Source: Allorhizocola rhizosphaerae
GTDB taxonomy: Bacteria; Actinomycetota; Actinomycetes; Mycobacteriales; Micromonosporaceae
Direction: 5' to 3'
Assembly: GCF_003426775.1 (NCBI RefSeq)
Contig: NZ_QJUG01000036.1
Span: 1 to 50,416, forward strand
Length of the DNA stretch: 50,416 nt
Below the pieces are notes generated by a model that was not told where the DNA came from, did no database searches, and was given only the letters and a program-made list of their open reading frames with translations. The first letter of the stretch is position 1. Every line of letters begins with the position of its first letter. The position numbers and the translations under genes were made by a program. Positions 17,901 to 25,260 of the stretch are shown here, piece after piece.

Positions 17901-19463
17901 GACCGTCAGGCAGCCCGGCTGGTACCGCTGGCGCTGGCCGTCGCCGCGCACGGTGATGTGCTGCAGGCGCGGCAGATGATCGAACAGATCGACGACGTCG
18001 CTCTGCGCCGGCATGCCCTGGTCGAGCTAGCTCTGCGGCTGGCCCAGGCGGATGAGGCGGCAGCCCAGCAGATCGCGGCAGCCGTCGACAGGCCGGACGA
18101 GGGCGTGTCGGACACTCATGTCCAGTCAAGGGCGGTCGTCCAGGCGGCACTCGCCCGCGAGCGGCCCGACGAAACGGATGTACCGTTCGCCGACGCCGAG
18201 TCCGTGGCCCGCTGCGTCCAGGACGGGTACGGGCAAGCCACCTCGCTGTCCGAAGTCGCGCTGGCCCTGGCGGAGCATCAATACTGGCCGCGCGCGCTAG
18301 CCGTAGCCGGCTCCATTGACCACCCCTACTATCGGGCGACCGCGCTTCTGCGGCTGGCCAAACTGTTGCCATCCGGCGATCCGCGGCGGGCCGGCGCGCT
18401 GGCCGACGCCGAGCGGGCGGTGGGACAGGTGGCGGATCCGCGCTGGCGGGCGACGGCAGCCGCGCGCCTGGTCCAGGCGCTGACCACACACACGGAGGCG
18501 GCGGTCCTGGCCAGCCACCTGGCGGCGGGCCGGCGCGCGCTGCGCACCGAGGCGGATCCGCGGGAACGGGCGCTGGCCCTCGCCGAACTCATTGTCGCGG
18601 CCAGCGCCGCCGGCAGATTCGGCAGCGTCCGTGCCATGGCCGGCGAGATCGACGACATCGCGGAGCGGATACCCGCCCTACTGCGAGCCGCTGCCGCCGC
18701 GGGTCGTGCGGACCACGCCGAACGCCTCGTCCGGTGGGCCGAGTCACTGCTGGGCAAGCTCAACGGACCGGAGCAGCGAGTACGCGTCCGGGCGCGGATG
18801 GTCAGAAGCCTCGCCGCCATGGGCCGGGTCGGGCAGGCTCGCGCGCTGGTCCGCCGGATCCCCCGGGAGGTGATCGCCATTATCGAACCGGCGGTGCGCG
18901 GAGCCGCGGAGACCGATCACGTCACGGCCATACTGGCCTGTGGTGACCGGTCTGAAGCGCAGCGCCTAGCCCGCCGGATCGCCCACCCGTACTGGCAGAG
19001 CCAGGCGCTGGGCGCCGTGGCCCGGTCCCTGGTCGAGCACGGTGAGCTCGACGAGGCCGAGCAGGTGTGCATGCTGGTCGCCGAAGCGGAGAGGATGACC
19101 GGTGCGCTCGTGCACCTGGCCGTCGCCGCGGCCGAACGCGGTGACGTGAACCGGACAGAGCGGATCGCTGCAATGGTGAGCGACCCGGCGCAGCGAGCCG
19201 GCATGCTGTCCAAGCTGGCGCGTATCCAGCCGCAGGGCAGCACTGCAGCGCGGCGACTGACCGTGGGCGCTCTAGCCGCCGCTCCTCACTGGACGGACGT
19301 TCTGCCGGCCGTGGTCCACGCAGCACCCCCCACCGCTCACCTCGTCATCGGGGAGCACTCCTCGGCCGGCCGGTGCGGGGACAACGGCGCCGGGGGGCAG
19401 CCGCCCCGTCCGCTCGGACAAGCTTTCGTTTCGTTCTCCCGGACCTACCGTTACCAGCGCTGA
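14949..19463 (+). CDS. Trypsin-STAND NTPase with long helical repeat array
   Basis: A 1504-residue protein. Residues about 10-225 form a trypsin-like protease with an intact triad: His36 in VLTAKHAVVD, Asp75 in RDVALLRIE and Ser172 in QGFSGCAIF. A STAND-type NTPase follows (about 265-640): Walker A-like QAAAWAGKST (296-305) lacks the first canonical Gly residues but keeps GKST; Walker B is RLILVVDGLDED (386-397); VVSSRPLPD is sensor-like. The C-terminal ~850 residues are helical pairs rich in Ala, with recurring motifs such as ALVELALRLAQADE and MAGEIDDIAERIPALLRAAAAAG, probably the sensor. There is no signal peptide, so the protease is intracellular. Coupled to Trypco2. Family knowledge points to a biological-conflict system in which sensing activates proteolysis; the trigger and substrate are unknown. 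Confidence 0.85.
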   Translation: MDPGNLADIRSGDDDGSAVEASGYRIGPTLVLTAKHAVVDGDGRPYPRIEVRLGYPDPNQVTCSAAVVWTARERDVALLRIEPKSRDRHLPNFAGPAIQWGVFRDVGLVFVTGSGYPIFAEYSGTARQVEQINGTVSPVSRGNGDGTFPISIRDAPDALRSGGKARPWQGFSGCAIFTDNPPGTRSVGYRRLLVGVALADDLDFERRLHVISVQEFLDDADFVRHLAADGVETPRPIPVHAHVDEHLGRPAPPRPTGAYRTYVYERLYVDDLPDRQDELNELREFCSGEEDYVWWQAAAWAGKSTLMARFMLDPGRDDVVTVGFFITASGQDQCDRFAFAAALVEQLCEVLGESPPNLRPDNADRQLLALLNRTAEYLRSQTPSRRLILVVDGLDEDRNKGSGPSIAELLPARPIPGLKVVVSSRPLPDVRAGHPLHRCQVRKLSRSERARSVEDAATAEVQQALQGGGGLAEDVLGLIAASGGGLSRDDLESLTDVSAVQLGKLLDGTLGRSLALRSVHQAATGAKPAQVYVFRHETLREKTEETIRAARMGTYREKVHSWALEEWAKGWSAASPAYLLYTYPYLLRAEGKLGMLLDLASDPGRQQRMLEVSHAAATAEVTMALDAVNQGLDQLEYSDATVLAVARLAAHRAELVRRAPTTPVNLPALWAVLGDVHHARALLDTVSGSDRKAKARQLVAQALAAHPQLEDEATRAVAEALAAHPQSEDKATRAVAKAPVPTPAATGHPVEELVLAGEVDKAVALVADTTDPQQHLVSIVVLVKALVRADEPWRAWELAGAQRVKDRFRLQATVVQEVARQGNVHLARRWAGKIKDPERKGRLWVQLIPDVCAAFGVAAASAIPKKIDPAHHKAMAQIEVARMAAVAGDLQRARAMAANAEETAARLTGTNRDQWLVTVHAGLVRAYSAMGELERAEAILARIDHPARAARALIEDVVPAASAAGDITRMEAALSVALAEQTSGDRQAARLVPLALAVAAHGDVLQARQMIEQIDDVALRRHALVELALRLAQADEAAAQQIAAAVDRPDEGVSDTHVQSRAVVQAALARERPDETDVPFADAESVARCVQDGYGQATSLSEVALALAEHQYWPRALAVAGSIDHPYYRATALLRLAKLLPSGDPRRAGALADAERAVGQVADPRWRATAAARLVQALTTHTEAAVLASHLAAGRRALRTEADPRERALALAELIVAASAAGRFGSVRAMAGEIDDIAERIPALLRAAAAAGRADHAERLVRWAESLLGKLNGPEQRVRVRARMVRSLAAMGRVGQARALVRRIPREVIAIIEPAVRGAAETDHVTAILACGDRSEAQRLARRIAHPYWQSQALGAVARSLVEHGELDEAEQVCMLVAEAERMTGALVHLAVAAAERGDVNRTERIAAMVSDPAQRAGMLSKLARIQPQGSTAARRLTVGALAAAPHWTDVLPAVVHAAPPTAHLVIGEHSSAGRCGDNGAGGQPPRPLGQAFVSFSRTYRYQR
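17052..17159 (+). repeat. 54-bp tandem duplication within the STAND gene
   Basis: Two adjacent 54-bp units (17052-17105 and 17106-17159) encode ALAAHPQLEDEATRAVAE and ALAAHPQSEDKATRAVAK. They differ at only a few bases, so the duplication is recent. It lies between the NTPase and the repeat array and keeps the frame. Confidence 0.85.
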
Positions 19464-20338
19464 GCGGCGGGGAACCGCTTGGCGATGCTGCGGAACTGCA
19501 TCCCAGCCAGGAGTTGTCCGCTGGCACAGCGGGAGCGGCTGGCCTGAGCGCGCGTACAGGTGCGCACCGTTCCCGGTGCCCGGTGATCGCGGCCAGCCGT
19601 TCGAACTTGGGCTCGTATGCCCAACCCGGCCCGGCGGGCAGCACCCAAACCGCGCTCATGCGCATTCAGGACCCTCAACGCGGCGCTGGACGGTCCAGCC
19701 GTTCCGAGCTCTGTATATGGAACCGGTAAACGGTTGTCGGCGGAGGAATGCTTCTACCAGGCCAAAACGAAGCCGGGCTCGGCCATTACCAGGTACGCGG
19801 CTGGCGGGCCAGTATGCTCACATCCTTGTCGATGGCCGCCCGCGCTCTGCTCGTGATGGCGAAAAGCATTGCCGCAAAAGGGGGTCCGCTCCTGAAGCAG
19901 AGATGCTGATCGCCTTGACGGCTACTGCTGGCATTCACTCCCACGCAGCACGTCGACAGGGACCAGGTGATCGCCTGGCCGTGTTCCGTCGTCGCCTCAA
20001 ACGGCAAGCTAAAACGAAGTCACTACACGACGTGGAGCTACCTGGGTGTAGGAGCCGTTGCAAGTGCGCTAGCCGAGCACCGCATTGTCGAGGATGGCGA
20101 GCACCCACTGGATGGGGTTGCCGAAGGTCCGCGCCGCCGAGCTCGCGAACAGCAGGCCGACCGGGTTGCATGCGGCGTTGGCGAAGATGACTGATTCCAC
20201 CGAGGCTCGATCTTGGGCGGACCACAGACGGTGGGATCTCGTCCAAGCCACTGCCGTTAGTTGATCAACGGGATCGATGCCTACAGCGTCGGACCCGGTT
20301 GGGTCTAGGTTTGTGTTGCCTCGGACACGCAAGTCCCC
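19464..20338. other. Gene-poor relic region
   Basis: No intact gene. The minus strand has a coding-like stretch ending at a TAG at 20069-20071 (AWTRSHRLWSAQDRASVESV, ending IQWVLAILDNAVLG), without an upstream continuation or a family I recognise. A ligase-like fragment lies at 19576-19665 and the SagB relic starts at 20339. The region looks like accumulated debris between the conflict system and the RiPP operon. Confidence 0.4.
19576..19665 (-). pseudogene. Possible ATP-dependent DNA ligase remnant
   Basis: The minus-strand frame reads VWVLPAGPGWAYEPKFERLA. The string LPxGPGWAYEPKxD/ExxR resembles the start of the adenylation domain of LigD/LigB-type ATP-dependent DNA ligases, where the catalytic Lys sits in EPKxDG. 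Here the DG after the Lys is lost, and no further ligase motif follows. Only about 30 residues are involved, so chance similarity is possible. Confidence 0.3.
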
Positions 20339-20513
20339 AGGACACGACGGGATTACACGGACGCCACCCTGGACCTGAAGCAACTGTCCAATGTGCTTAG
20401 TCATGCCTGTGGTCTCGGCGCTACAGTCTCGGGTTCGGGTTCGACCGCCGCCGCTTCGGACCTTCTCCACCCACGACGCGGTGCAGTCGCCCGAGGTCTA
20501 CCTTGGCGGCCAG
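20339..20513 (+). pseudogene. SagB-type dehydrogenase remnant, opposite strand
   Basis: The plus strand encodes RTRRDYTDATLDLKQLSNVL followed by SHACGLGATVSGSG. After a frameshift it continues LRTFSTHDAVQSPEVYLGG. The same segments in the intact SagB protein (20560-21525, minus strand) read RTRRDYRDTRLDLQQLSTLL and LRTFPSHGGLQSPEVYLGV. The fragment is therefore part of a second, clearly diverged SagB gene, placed tail-to-tail with the operon and about 50 bp from its end. It covers about 58 residues and has neither start nor end, so it is non-functional. It may record a former duplicate azole-RiPP cluster. Confidence 0.75.
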
Positions 20514-20559
20514 ATGCCGCCTGAAGCTGCGCCTTTGGCCAGGAATTCAACCCTGAGAT

Positions 20560-21525
20560 TTACGAAACCGTCGCTGTCGCGGAATCGACAACTCCGACGG
20601 TGAGCATCAGCATCGCCAGCTCCGACCTGCCGTCGATGCCGATTAGCTGTTCGGCCGTGCCCTGGGCGAATCCCGAGACCGGGCAAGCGCCCAGCCCCAG
20701 TCCCTCGCTGACCAAGCACACATTCTGGCCTACGAAACCGACGTCCGTGCACAGGAAACGATAGGACCGCTCCCCGTACTTCCAGCGGAGCCGGTCGTAT
20801 ACACCGCTGATGAGAAGGACCACCTGCGCCAAACGAACATATTCCTCGCCGAAGGCAAGCGCACTGAGTTGCTCGCTGGGGTCGCCGTCCATGATCAGGT
20901 CAAGCCCATGGCCGCGCGGATCGTAATGGTATACGCCCGGGGTCAGACCGTCGACGGCGCGAACGCCAAGGTACACCTCGGGCGACTGGAGGCCGCCATG
21001 GGAGGGGAAAGTCCGCAACGGTAGACAGTCGAAACCATACGCGGCAACGGTGGCGCTGACCCCGCAGGCAAGACCGAGCAATGTGGACAGTTGCTGCAGG
21101 TCGAGTCTGGTGTCGCGGTAGTCGCGGCGCGTCCTCCGGTTTGTCAGCGTCGGGCCGAGCGGCGCGAGCAGCGGTTGCGGCGGCGGCAGCGTGATCCGTG
21201 GCGAGCCGTGGTAGGACTTGGTGACCGACATCGGCACGAAGGAGTCGTGCCCACTGGCCGGCGCGGTCGGAGCGTTAGCTGCCACACGGAAGTGTCGTAG
21301 CTTGATGAACTCGTGGTAGAACAGCCCCGAGTCGCCCTCCCAGAACCGCTCACCGGTCACGATGTCGCTGACGGCGGAGTACAGATGCGCGCATTCGTAG
21401 TCGGACAAAAGGTCCACGAGCCGGTGCAGCTCCTGGCGGGATGTCGGCGCGCCCGCGTCCGGTTCGGCGGTCCGCGCTTTCCTAGCCGAGCTCGATCGCG
21501 ACAATGACAGCTTGTTCAATTCCAT
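20560..21525 (-). CDS. SagB-type azoline dehydrogenase (nitroreductase fold)
   Basis: A 321-residue SagB-family FMN-dependent dehydrogenase. SagB enzymes oxidise azolines made by the YcaO cyclodehydratase to azoles. Motifs: FYHEFIKLRHF (about 69-79, the YHE entry motif), TNRRTRRDYRDTRLDLQQLS (about 125-146), LRTFPSHGGLQSPEVYLGV, GVYHYDPRGHGLDL, VYDRLRWKYGERSYRFLCTDVGFVGQNV and GLGLGACPVSGF. The last two motifs line the FMN site. The ATG at 21525 follows GGAGGT and overlaps the upstream gene by 44 bp, so translation is coupled. It is the last gene of the RiPP operon. This looks like the catalytically competent member of the two SagB-like proteins. Confidence 0.9.
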   Translation of the reverse strand: MELNKLSLSRSSSARKARTAEPDAGAPTSRQELHRLVDLLSDYECAHLYSAVSDIVTGERFWEGDSGLFYHEFIKLRHFRVAANAPTAPASGHDSFVPMSVTKSYHGSPRITLPPPQPLLAPLGPTLTNRRTRRDYRDTRLDLQQLSTLLGLACGVSATVAAYGFDCLPLRTFPSHGGLQSPEVYLGVRAVDGLTPGVYHYDPRGHGLDLIMDGDPSEQLSALAFGEEYVRLAQVVLLISGVYDRLRWKYGERSYRFLCTDVGFVGQNVCLVSEGLGLGACPVSGFAQGTAEQLIGIDGRSELAMLMLTVGVVDSATATVS

Positions 21526-22231
21526 CGACCTCCGTCAGCTGATCTAATTCCCGGTCGCTGAACTCGTACCGGACAAAGGTTTTCCGGCCGTCCTTTTCGG
21601 CCCGGCGGACGATTTCACCGGTCACGCGCCCGGCCTCGATCATGGTTCGGCGGTAGCCGCGGCTGCCGAGCAGGATTTCGTGACGCGGGAAGCAACCGAC
21701 CACAAGGACCACCGCCCCAGTCGCCGCCATGGGCGAATCCATGAGCGCCAGCGCGCGGACGAACTCTTCGACTTGCGCGCCGGACAACTGTTTCATCAAG
21801 TCCAGGGCGCCAGTGATCGGCTCATAAGCAAACATCGATCGATCCACGACTAGTCGAAGCTCTATCGCGTAGAGCCAGTCCGGCCCACCGGCGCAAGCGC
21901 CGTCGAGCAGAACTTTCCACGGCGCCGTCTGTGCGATCTCACCACCGGTTGACCGGGCGACTGCGGCTCGGCGCACGAGAAACTCCGCTCGCAGCGCAGC
22001 GCTGTCCACTGCGGTCATGGCGAGCTCGGCCAGCTGATGCCGGCTCAGCTTGCTGTTCTCGTGATAGAGCTCGGACACCGACACTTGCGCCGACGTTGAA
22101 CGAGTACATTGATCGAGCAGGCTGTCGCGTTCGAGGCGGACTGTCCTGCCAGGCCACAGCACCGGCGCTTGGCAGACAAGGTTGAGCACCTCCGCGGGCG
22201 AGTACTCGGGGCGGTTCCGGCGATGGGCCAT
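21482..22231 (-). CDS. Second SagB-like protein, degenerate nitroreductase
   Basis: A 249-residue protein between the YcaO gene and the full SagB. SVSELYHENSKLSRHQLAEL matches the SagB entry motif (YHExSKL), and RGYRRTMIEAGRVTGEIVRR matches the FMN-domain helix YRxxxxEAGHxxQN. The arginine-rich phosphate-binding segment (RRSxRxY) of a normal SagB is not recognisable, so FMN binding is doubtful. Split or paired nitroreductase subunits occur in several azole clusters, so this may be a partner subunit of SagB rather than an enzyme. The start, ATG 22231, has GGAGGA at good spacing, 44 nt after the YcaO stop. The SagB assignment is from the two motifs; the role is inferred. Confidence 0.65.
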   Translation of the reverse strand: MAHRRNRPEYSPAEVLNLVCQAPVLWPGRTVRLERDSLLDQCTRSTSAQVSVSELYHENSKLSRHQLAELAMTAVDSAALRAEFLVRRAAVARSTGGEIAQTAPWKVLLDGACAGGPDWLYAIELRLVVDRSMFAYEPITGALDLMKQLSGAQVEEFVRALALMDSPMAATGAVVLVVGCFPRHEILLGSRGYRRTMIEAGRVTGEIVRRAEKDGRKTFVRYEFSDRELDQLTEVDGIEQAVIVAIELG

Positions 22232-22275
22232 GAATAGGTTCCTCCGGGCGGGCCAGAGACCGGCGTTTGTCCGGC

Positions 22276-23691
22276 TCAGGCGAACGGGATGGGGTCGGTC
22301 TTCAAGTCGGCGAAAGACAGCCTCCGCCGCTCGAGCCCCAGGGTTTGAGGCATCTCCAGAAAGCGGGGATGGCCCAGCATCGGGTTGCGGGGCGGGCATG
22401 CCTGCGTGAGTTCGGGTACGAAGACCTTCGTAAGGGACATCCCTGACGGGCAGGCGTCGCCGAATTCGAACACGATCGGATGGAATCCACGTTGGCGCAG
22501 CCAGCTGAGCATCGTTTCGTAAACCTTCTCGTCGCTGCCGCTCAAGGTGGGGATGTCCGCCCAGCCAACACGTTCGGTGCCGGCCGTGAACCATTGCACG
22601 CGCGGCAGATTGCCGGCGTGGCCGTAGAAAAGCGGAGCGTCGAAGAACTCCTTGACGTCCGCCAGTTCCGTGTCGGCGAGGATCGGGTTGCGGCCGAACG
22701 GGTCTTCGAAGTGAAAGCCGGTCTGACACTGGCCCAGCTCGAACAGGGCCTGTCCCAGGGCCTCCGACCGGTTCGCGGCCGCGCCAGTGCCGCCGACGAA
22801 GGCGCGCTCCCGTCGCGAGCGATCGATTCCGGTGACCGCTAGTACGGGCACCGTTGAGTCAAGTGTGAGATCGAATACTTTCATGTCCAAGTGCGGCGAC
22901 GACATGCGGGCCCGAGGCACATCAAGGTCGGCACCGAGCACGCTCTCGAGATCAACGTCCACTGTGGATGGTGCCAGACCGCTGTACCAACGCAGGTTCA
23001 GCGCATCGCGCTCGATGACCTCGAACAGGCCGTGCAGGATCGAGGAGCGTGCTGAGGTGTGCGATGCAAGGCCCGCGGTGGTGGCATAGCCGATGGGCGT
23101 TTCGCCGTTCAGTGTGCGGTAGTACATCAGGACCAGTTGCGCCGGCACCCATATCGATTGACCGGAAAGCAGTTCGATGCCCTCCACCCATCCGAGACGG
23201 GCATCGGTCGTAAAGCGCTCATAGATGAAGCCGCTAGCGTTGTATTGTTCGGCGGCGAACAGCGGCAGCCGCTGCGGTTCGATGGCCCGGAAGCCGGCTG
23301 TCGTCATTTCGGTATAGCTGCCATACCGCACACGTTCGGCGAGGCTCGTGAAGTGCATGACCGCCAGCAAGCGTTCGGCCATCTCGCCGAGCGCGCCGAG
23401 AATCGGCCGCAACGGGTTGGCACCCTTGCCACCGCCCGCCACCGGCGCGGCGATAGGCCTGTTCTTGACGTGGAGGTCCCGTATGAGCCCCTCGATGGGG
23501 ACGTGGCGGCAGAAGGCACTGTACATGGAAAGGTCCGCGACCTCGGGCCGGATCAGGGTGAGCGAGGTGACCGGGCCAATCAGTCGATTGTAGAGGCGCA
23601 CCGCGCCCTGGAACTCGGCCGCCCGGCATTCGTCGTACCAGTGGTCGAACAGCTCAATGTGCTCGTTGAGATAAGTGACGTCGATGGTCAT
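22276..23691 (-). CDS. YcaO azoline-forming cyclodehydratase (D protein)
   Basis: A 471-residue YcaO-domain protein, which would activate backbone amides with ATP to turn Cys into thiazoline. Recognisable YcaO motifs: GGGKGANPLRPILGALGEMA with the ATP/Mg-site Glu, SARSSILHGLFEVIERDALN (the ExxERDA signature), FVGGTGAAANRSEALGQALF with ELGQ, and VFEFGDACPSG near the end. The C-terminus KTDPIPFA is a short version of the proline-rich tail (PxPxP) of azoline-forming YcaO proteins. ATG 23691 overlaps the stop of the upstream E1-like gene by 4 bp (ATGA). The separate partner protein and SagB mark it as a RiPP cyclodehydratase rather than a ribosomal YcaO. Confidence 0.92.
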   Translation of the reverse strand: MTIDVTYLNEHIELFDHWYDECRAAEFQGAVRLYNRLIGPVTSLTLIRPEVADLSMYSAFCRHVPIEGLIRDLHVKNRPIAAPVAGGGKGANPLRPILGALGEMAERLLAVMHFTSLAERVRYGSYTEMTTAGFRAIEPQRLPLFAAEQYNASGFIYERFTTDARLGWVEGIELLSGQSIWVPAQLVLMYYRTLNGETPIGYATTAGLASHTSARSSILHGLFEVIERDALNLRWYSGLAPSTVDVDLESVLGADLDVPRARMSSPHLDMKVFDLTLDSTVPVLAVTGIDRSRRERAFVGGTGAAANRSEALGQALFELGQCQTGFHFEDPFGRNPILADTELADVKEFFDAPLFYGHAGNLPRVQWFTAGTERVGWADIPTLSGSDEKVYETMLSWLRQRGFHPIVFEFGDACPSGMSLTKVFVPELTQACPPRNPMLGHPRFLEMPQTLGLERRRLSFADLKTDPIPFA

Positions 23692-24677
23692 CGCGTTGCC
23701 ATGTCGTGCTCGAGTACCACGGGTGCACGAGTGACCACCTCTGCGGAGAACGTCGGCTGGTAGCTGGCGCGCAACCGGCTGCACACCGGGCAGCGGGGAA
23801 GGCGCAACACGTCCTCGACATCGATCGCCATCCGATCGAAGTTTATGGTGAGCACCCGCCCGAACAGGTAGCTCGTCCCGGTCAGGAGCGTGTGGACAGC
23901 CGCCAGCGAGGCGAACCCAGCCACGAGCGAGGCATGTACAGGCAGTCCTTGCGTAAAAGAACCAGCCGCACGGGCGTGGCGCCGGTGAATCCTCGCCATC
24001 AGTGGGTTGGGGTCGGCCGCGTCGGCAAGCGCACGCAAGTCGCTGTAGCAGGCGGTCACCCCCGGCACGAACAGCGGCCCGACGCGACCGAGGCTTCCGT
24101 CGAGTTCCGCAAGGATCCAGGAGCGCCTTTCGGCGATACAGTGCCGGTTGACCAGGTGCGCCAGACGGATGTCGCGCCGCTCCGACGCGACGACCACCAG
24201 GTCCGCTTCTGGCACCGGACCGTCGAACTCCCGGCCGTCGAATGTGTGAACATTCCCGATCCCGTGCTGCCGTAGGAGTTCTGCCATGTGGGCTCCGACC
24301 GGACCGGTCCCGATCATTGCCACACTCAGGTTAGCCAGCCTCGTCTGCCCATCGAACAGATAGCCCAGGTACTGCTCAACCGGATGACACGCGGCGTCGA
24401 CGAGGATGCCATGCTCGCACAGGCGGTCAACAAGTTTGGCAGCTTCGTCGCGATGCTCGTCCGCTATCGAGGCCAAGAAGTCTTCGCGGCCCGCGGGTGA
24501 GGACTCCAGCTGGGCCATCAACTGTCCAAGCACTCCGGTCAGTTCGGTGTCGCGGAACAGCAAGGACGGCTGCGACCGGCTGCCGAACTGAACAAGCATC
24601 TCGTTGTCGCTGATATTGACAACGTCCAGTCCTTCAGCGATGCGCATGAGCACCCCGGTACCGTCAACGGCCGTCAT
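23688..24677 (-). CDS. TOMM cyclodehydratase partner: RRE plus E1-like domain (C protein)
   Basis: A 329-residue protein of the ocin-ThiF/E1-like class. Residues about 10-95 form a winged-helix RiPP recognition element (GLDVVNISDNEMLVQFGSRS, then TGVLGQLMAQL and LVDRLCEHGILVDA), the part that binds the precursor. A Rossmann ThiF-like domain follows (LSVAMIGTGPVGAHMAELLR, LVVVASERRDIRLAHLVNRH). A late CPVC is the remnant of a zinc site; the second CxxC of active E1 enzymes is missing, as usual for these non-catalytic partners. ATG 24677 lies behind GGAGGG, 85 nt after the precursor stop. It should deliver the precursor to YcaO. Confidence 0.88.
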   Translation of the reverse strand: MTAVDGTGVLMRIAEGLDVVNISDNEMLVQFGSRSQPSLLFRDTELTGVLGQLMAQLESSPAGREDFLASIADEHRDEAAKLVDRLCEHGILVDAACHPVEQYLGYLFDGQTRLANLSVAMIGTGPVGAHMAELLRQHGIGNVHTFDGREFDGPVPEADLVVVASERRDIRLAHLVNRHCIAERRSWILAELDGSLGRVGPLFVPGVTACYSDLRALADAADPNPLMARIHRRHARAAGSFTQGLPVHASLVAGFASLAAVHTLLTGTSYLFGRVLTINFDRMAIDVEDVLRLPRCPVCSRLRASYQPTFSAEVVTRAPVVLEHDMATR

Positions 24678-24762
24678 CGTGCGGCCCTCCGTTCTTATGG
24701 TTACGCAGAGCCGCACGCGACCACTGCTGCGAAAGACGTGACAGTGGTCAGCCACCGCTGAC

Positions 24763-24936
24763 CTATTGGTCCAGGCGCGGCAGAACTCTCGACAGCTCAC
24801 CCATCAGGTACTGAGCCTCCCGGCGCAGTTCCTCTGGATCTGTGCCGCCGTTGCAGTTGCAGTTGCAGTTGCAACCGCCCGCCGTGGCACCCGCGTTGTC
24901 ATCACGCTCGCGGGCCCTGGTTTCGTTAATCGGCAT
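24763..24936 (-). CDS. Azole RiPP precursor with central (Cys-Asn)4 core
   Basis: A 57-residue peptide, first gene of the operon, behind a strong GGGAGGGGAG. Residues 1-19 are polar (MPINETRARERDDNAGATA). The core GG-CNCNCNCN-GG spans 20-31 with Cys at 22, 24, 26 and 28, the only cysteines. Residues 32-57 (TDPEELRREAQYLMGELSRV and on to the C-terminus) look like an amphipathic helix. With YcaO, an RRE partner and SagB downstream, the four Cys are probable thiazoles separated by Asn. Linear azole peptides usually have an N-terminal leader and a C-terminal core. Here the only helical, leader-like part is C-terminal to the core, so a follower peptide is possible. The frame is open upstream to 25068, but that part lacks a ribosome site. 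Confidence 0.88.
   Translation of the reverse strand: MPINETRARERDDNAGATAGGCNCNCNCNGGTDPEELRREAQYLMGELSRVLPRLDQ
24850..24873 (-). repeat. Four perfect hexanucleotide repeats encoding (CN)4
   Basis: The plus-strand unit GTTGCA occurs four times without mismatch, encoding TGC-AAC four times on the minus strand. Identical codons throughout point to recent slippage expansion of the modified core. Confidence 0.95.
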
Positions 24937-24994
24937 CGGACTCCCCTCCCGGATCGCCCACGCACTCGCACCCTGTACGACCGCGTTCAGCTCG

Positions 24995-25000
24995 AATATA
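24995..25000 (-). promoter_or_regulatory. Possible -10 box of the RiPP operon
   Basis: Minus-strand TATATT, preceded by TG (extended -10 form TGTATATT), about 59 nt upstream of the precursor ATG in an unusually AT-rich stretch. No convincing -35 box sits at 16-18 nt, although TTGGCA lies 12 nt upstream. The rest of 24937-25260 shows no gene. Confidence 0.35.
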
Positions 25001-25260
25001 CAGGAGTAATCATGCCAACCGGGATAATTCAGTGTTTTAACCGCGTGCTGCCCCGGCTCAGTGGCCACCGAGGACAGGTGGGCGGAGTCCGGCCGGGGCT
25101 GCTTGGGACCCGGGGTGCGGTAGCGCAGCCGCTCGTTGACCGGCAGGTGTGGATCAGCGGCGAGCGGTCGCTGGTAACGGTTTGGTGGACGTCGGCGACA
25201 GTGCAGCGGTCCCGTGGTTGTGGCCTTTCTGCATTATGCTGCAGGCACAGTCTCGTGCGG

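Noticed and set aside
16725-18014. 429-codon minus-strand frame inside the trypsin-STAND gene
   Set aside because: Antisense of an Ala-rich helical array, which produces long open frames by composition. No domain or ribosome site.
14949-19463. Possibility that the protease-STAND protein is secreted
   Set aside because: The N-terminus (MDPGNLADIRSGDDDG) has no signal peptide and the protein carries an intracellular NTPase domain.
24850-24873. Hexamer repeats considered as a CRISPR or regulatory iteron array
   Set aside because: The unit is six bases without spacers and encodes the cysteine core of a peptide in a clear RiPP operon.
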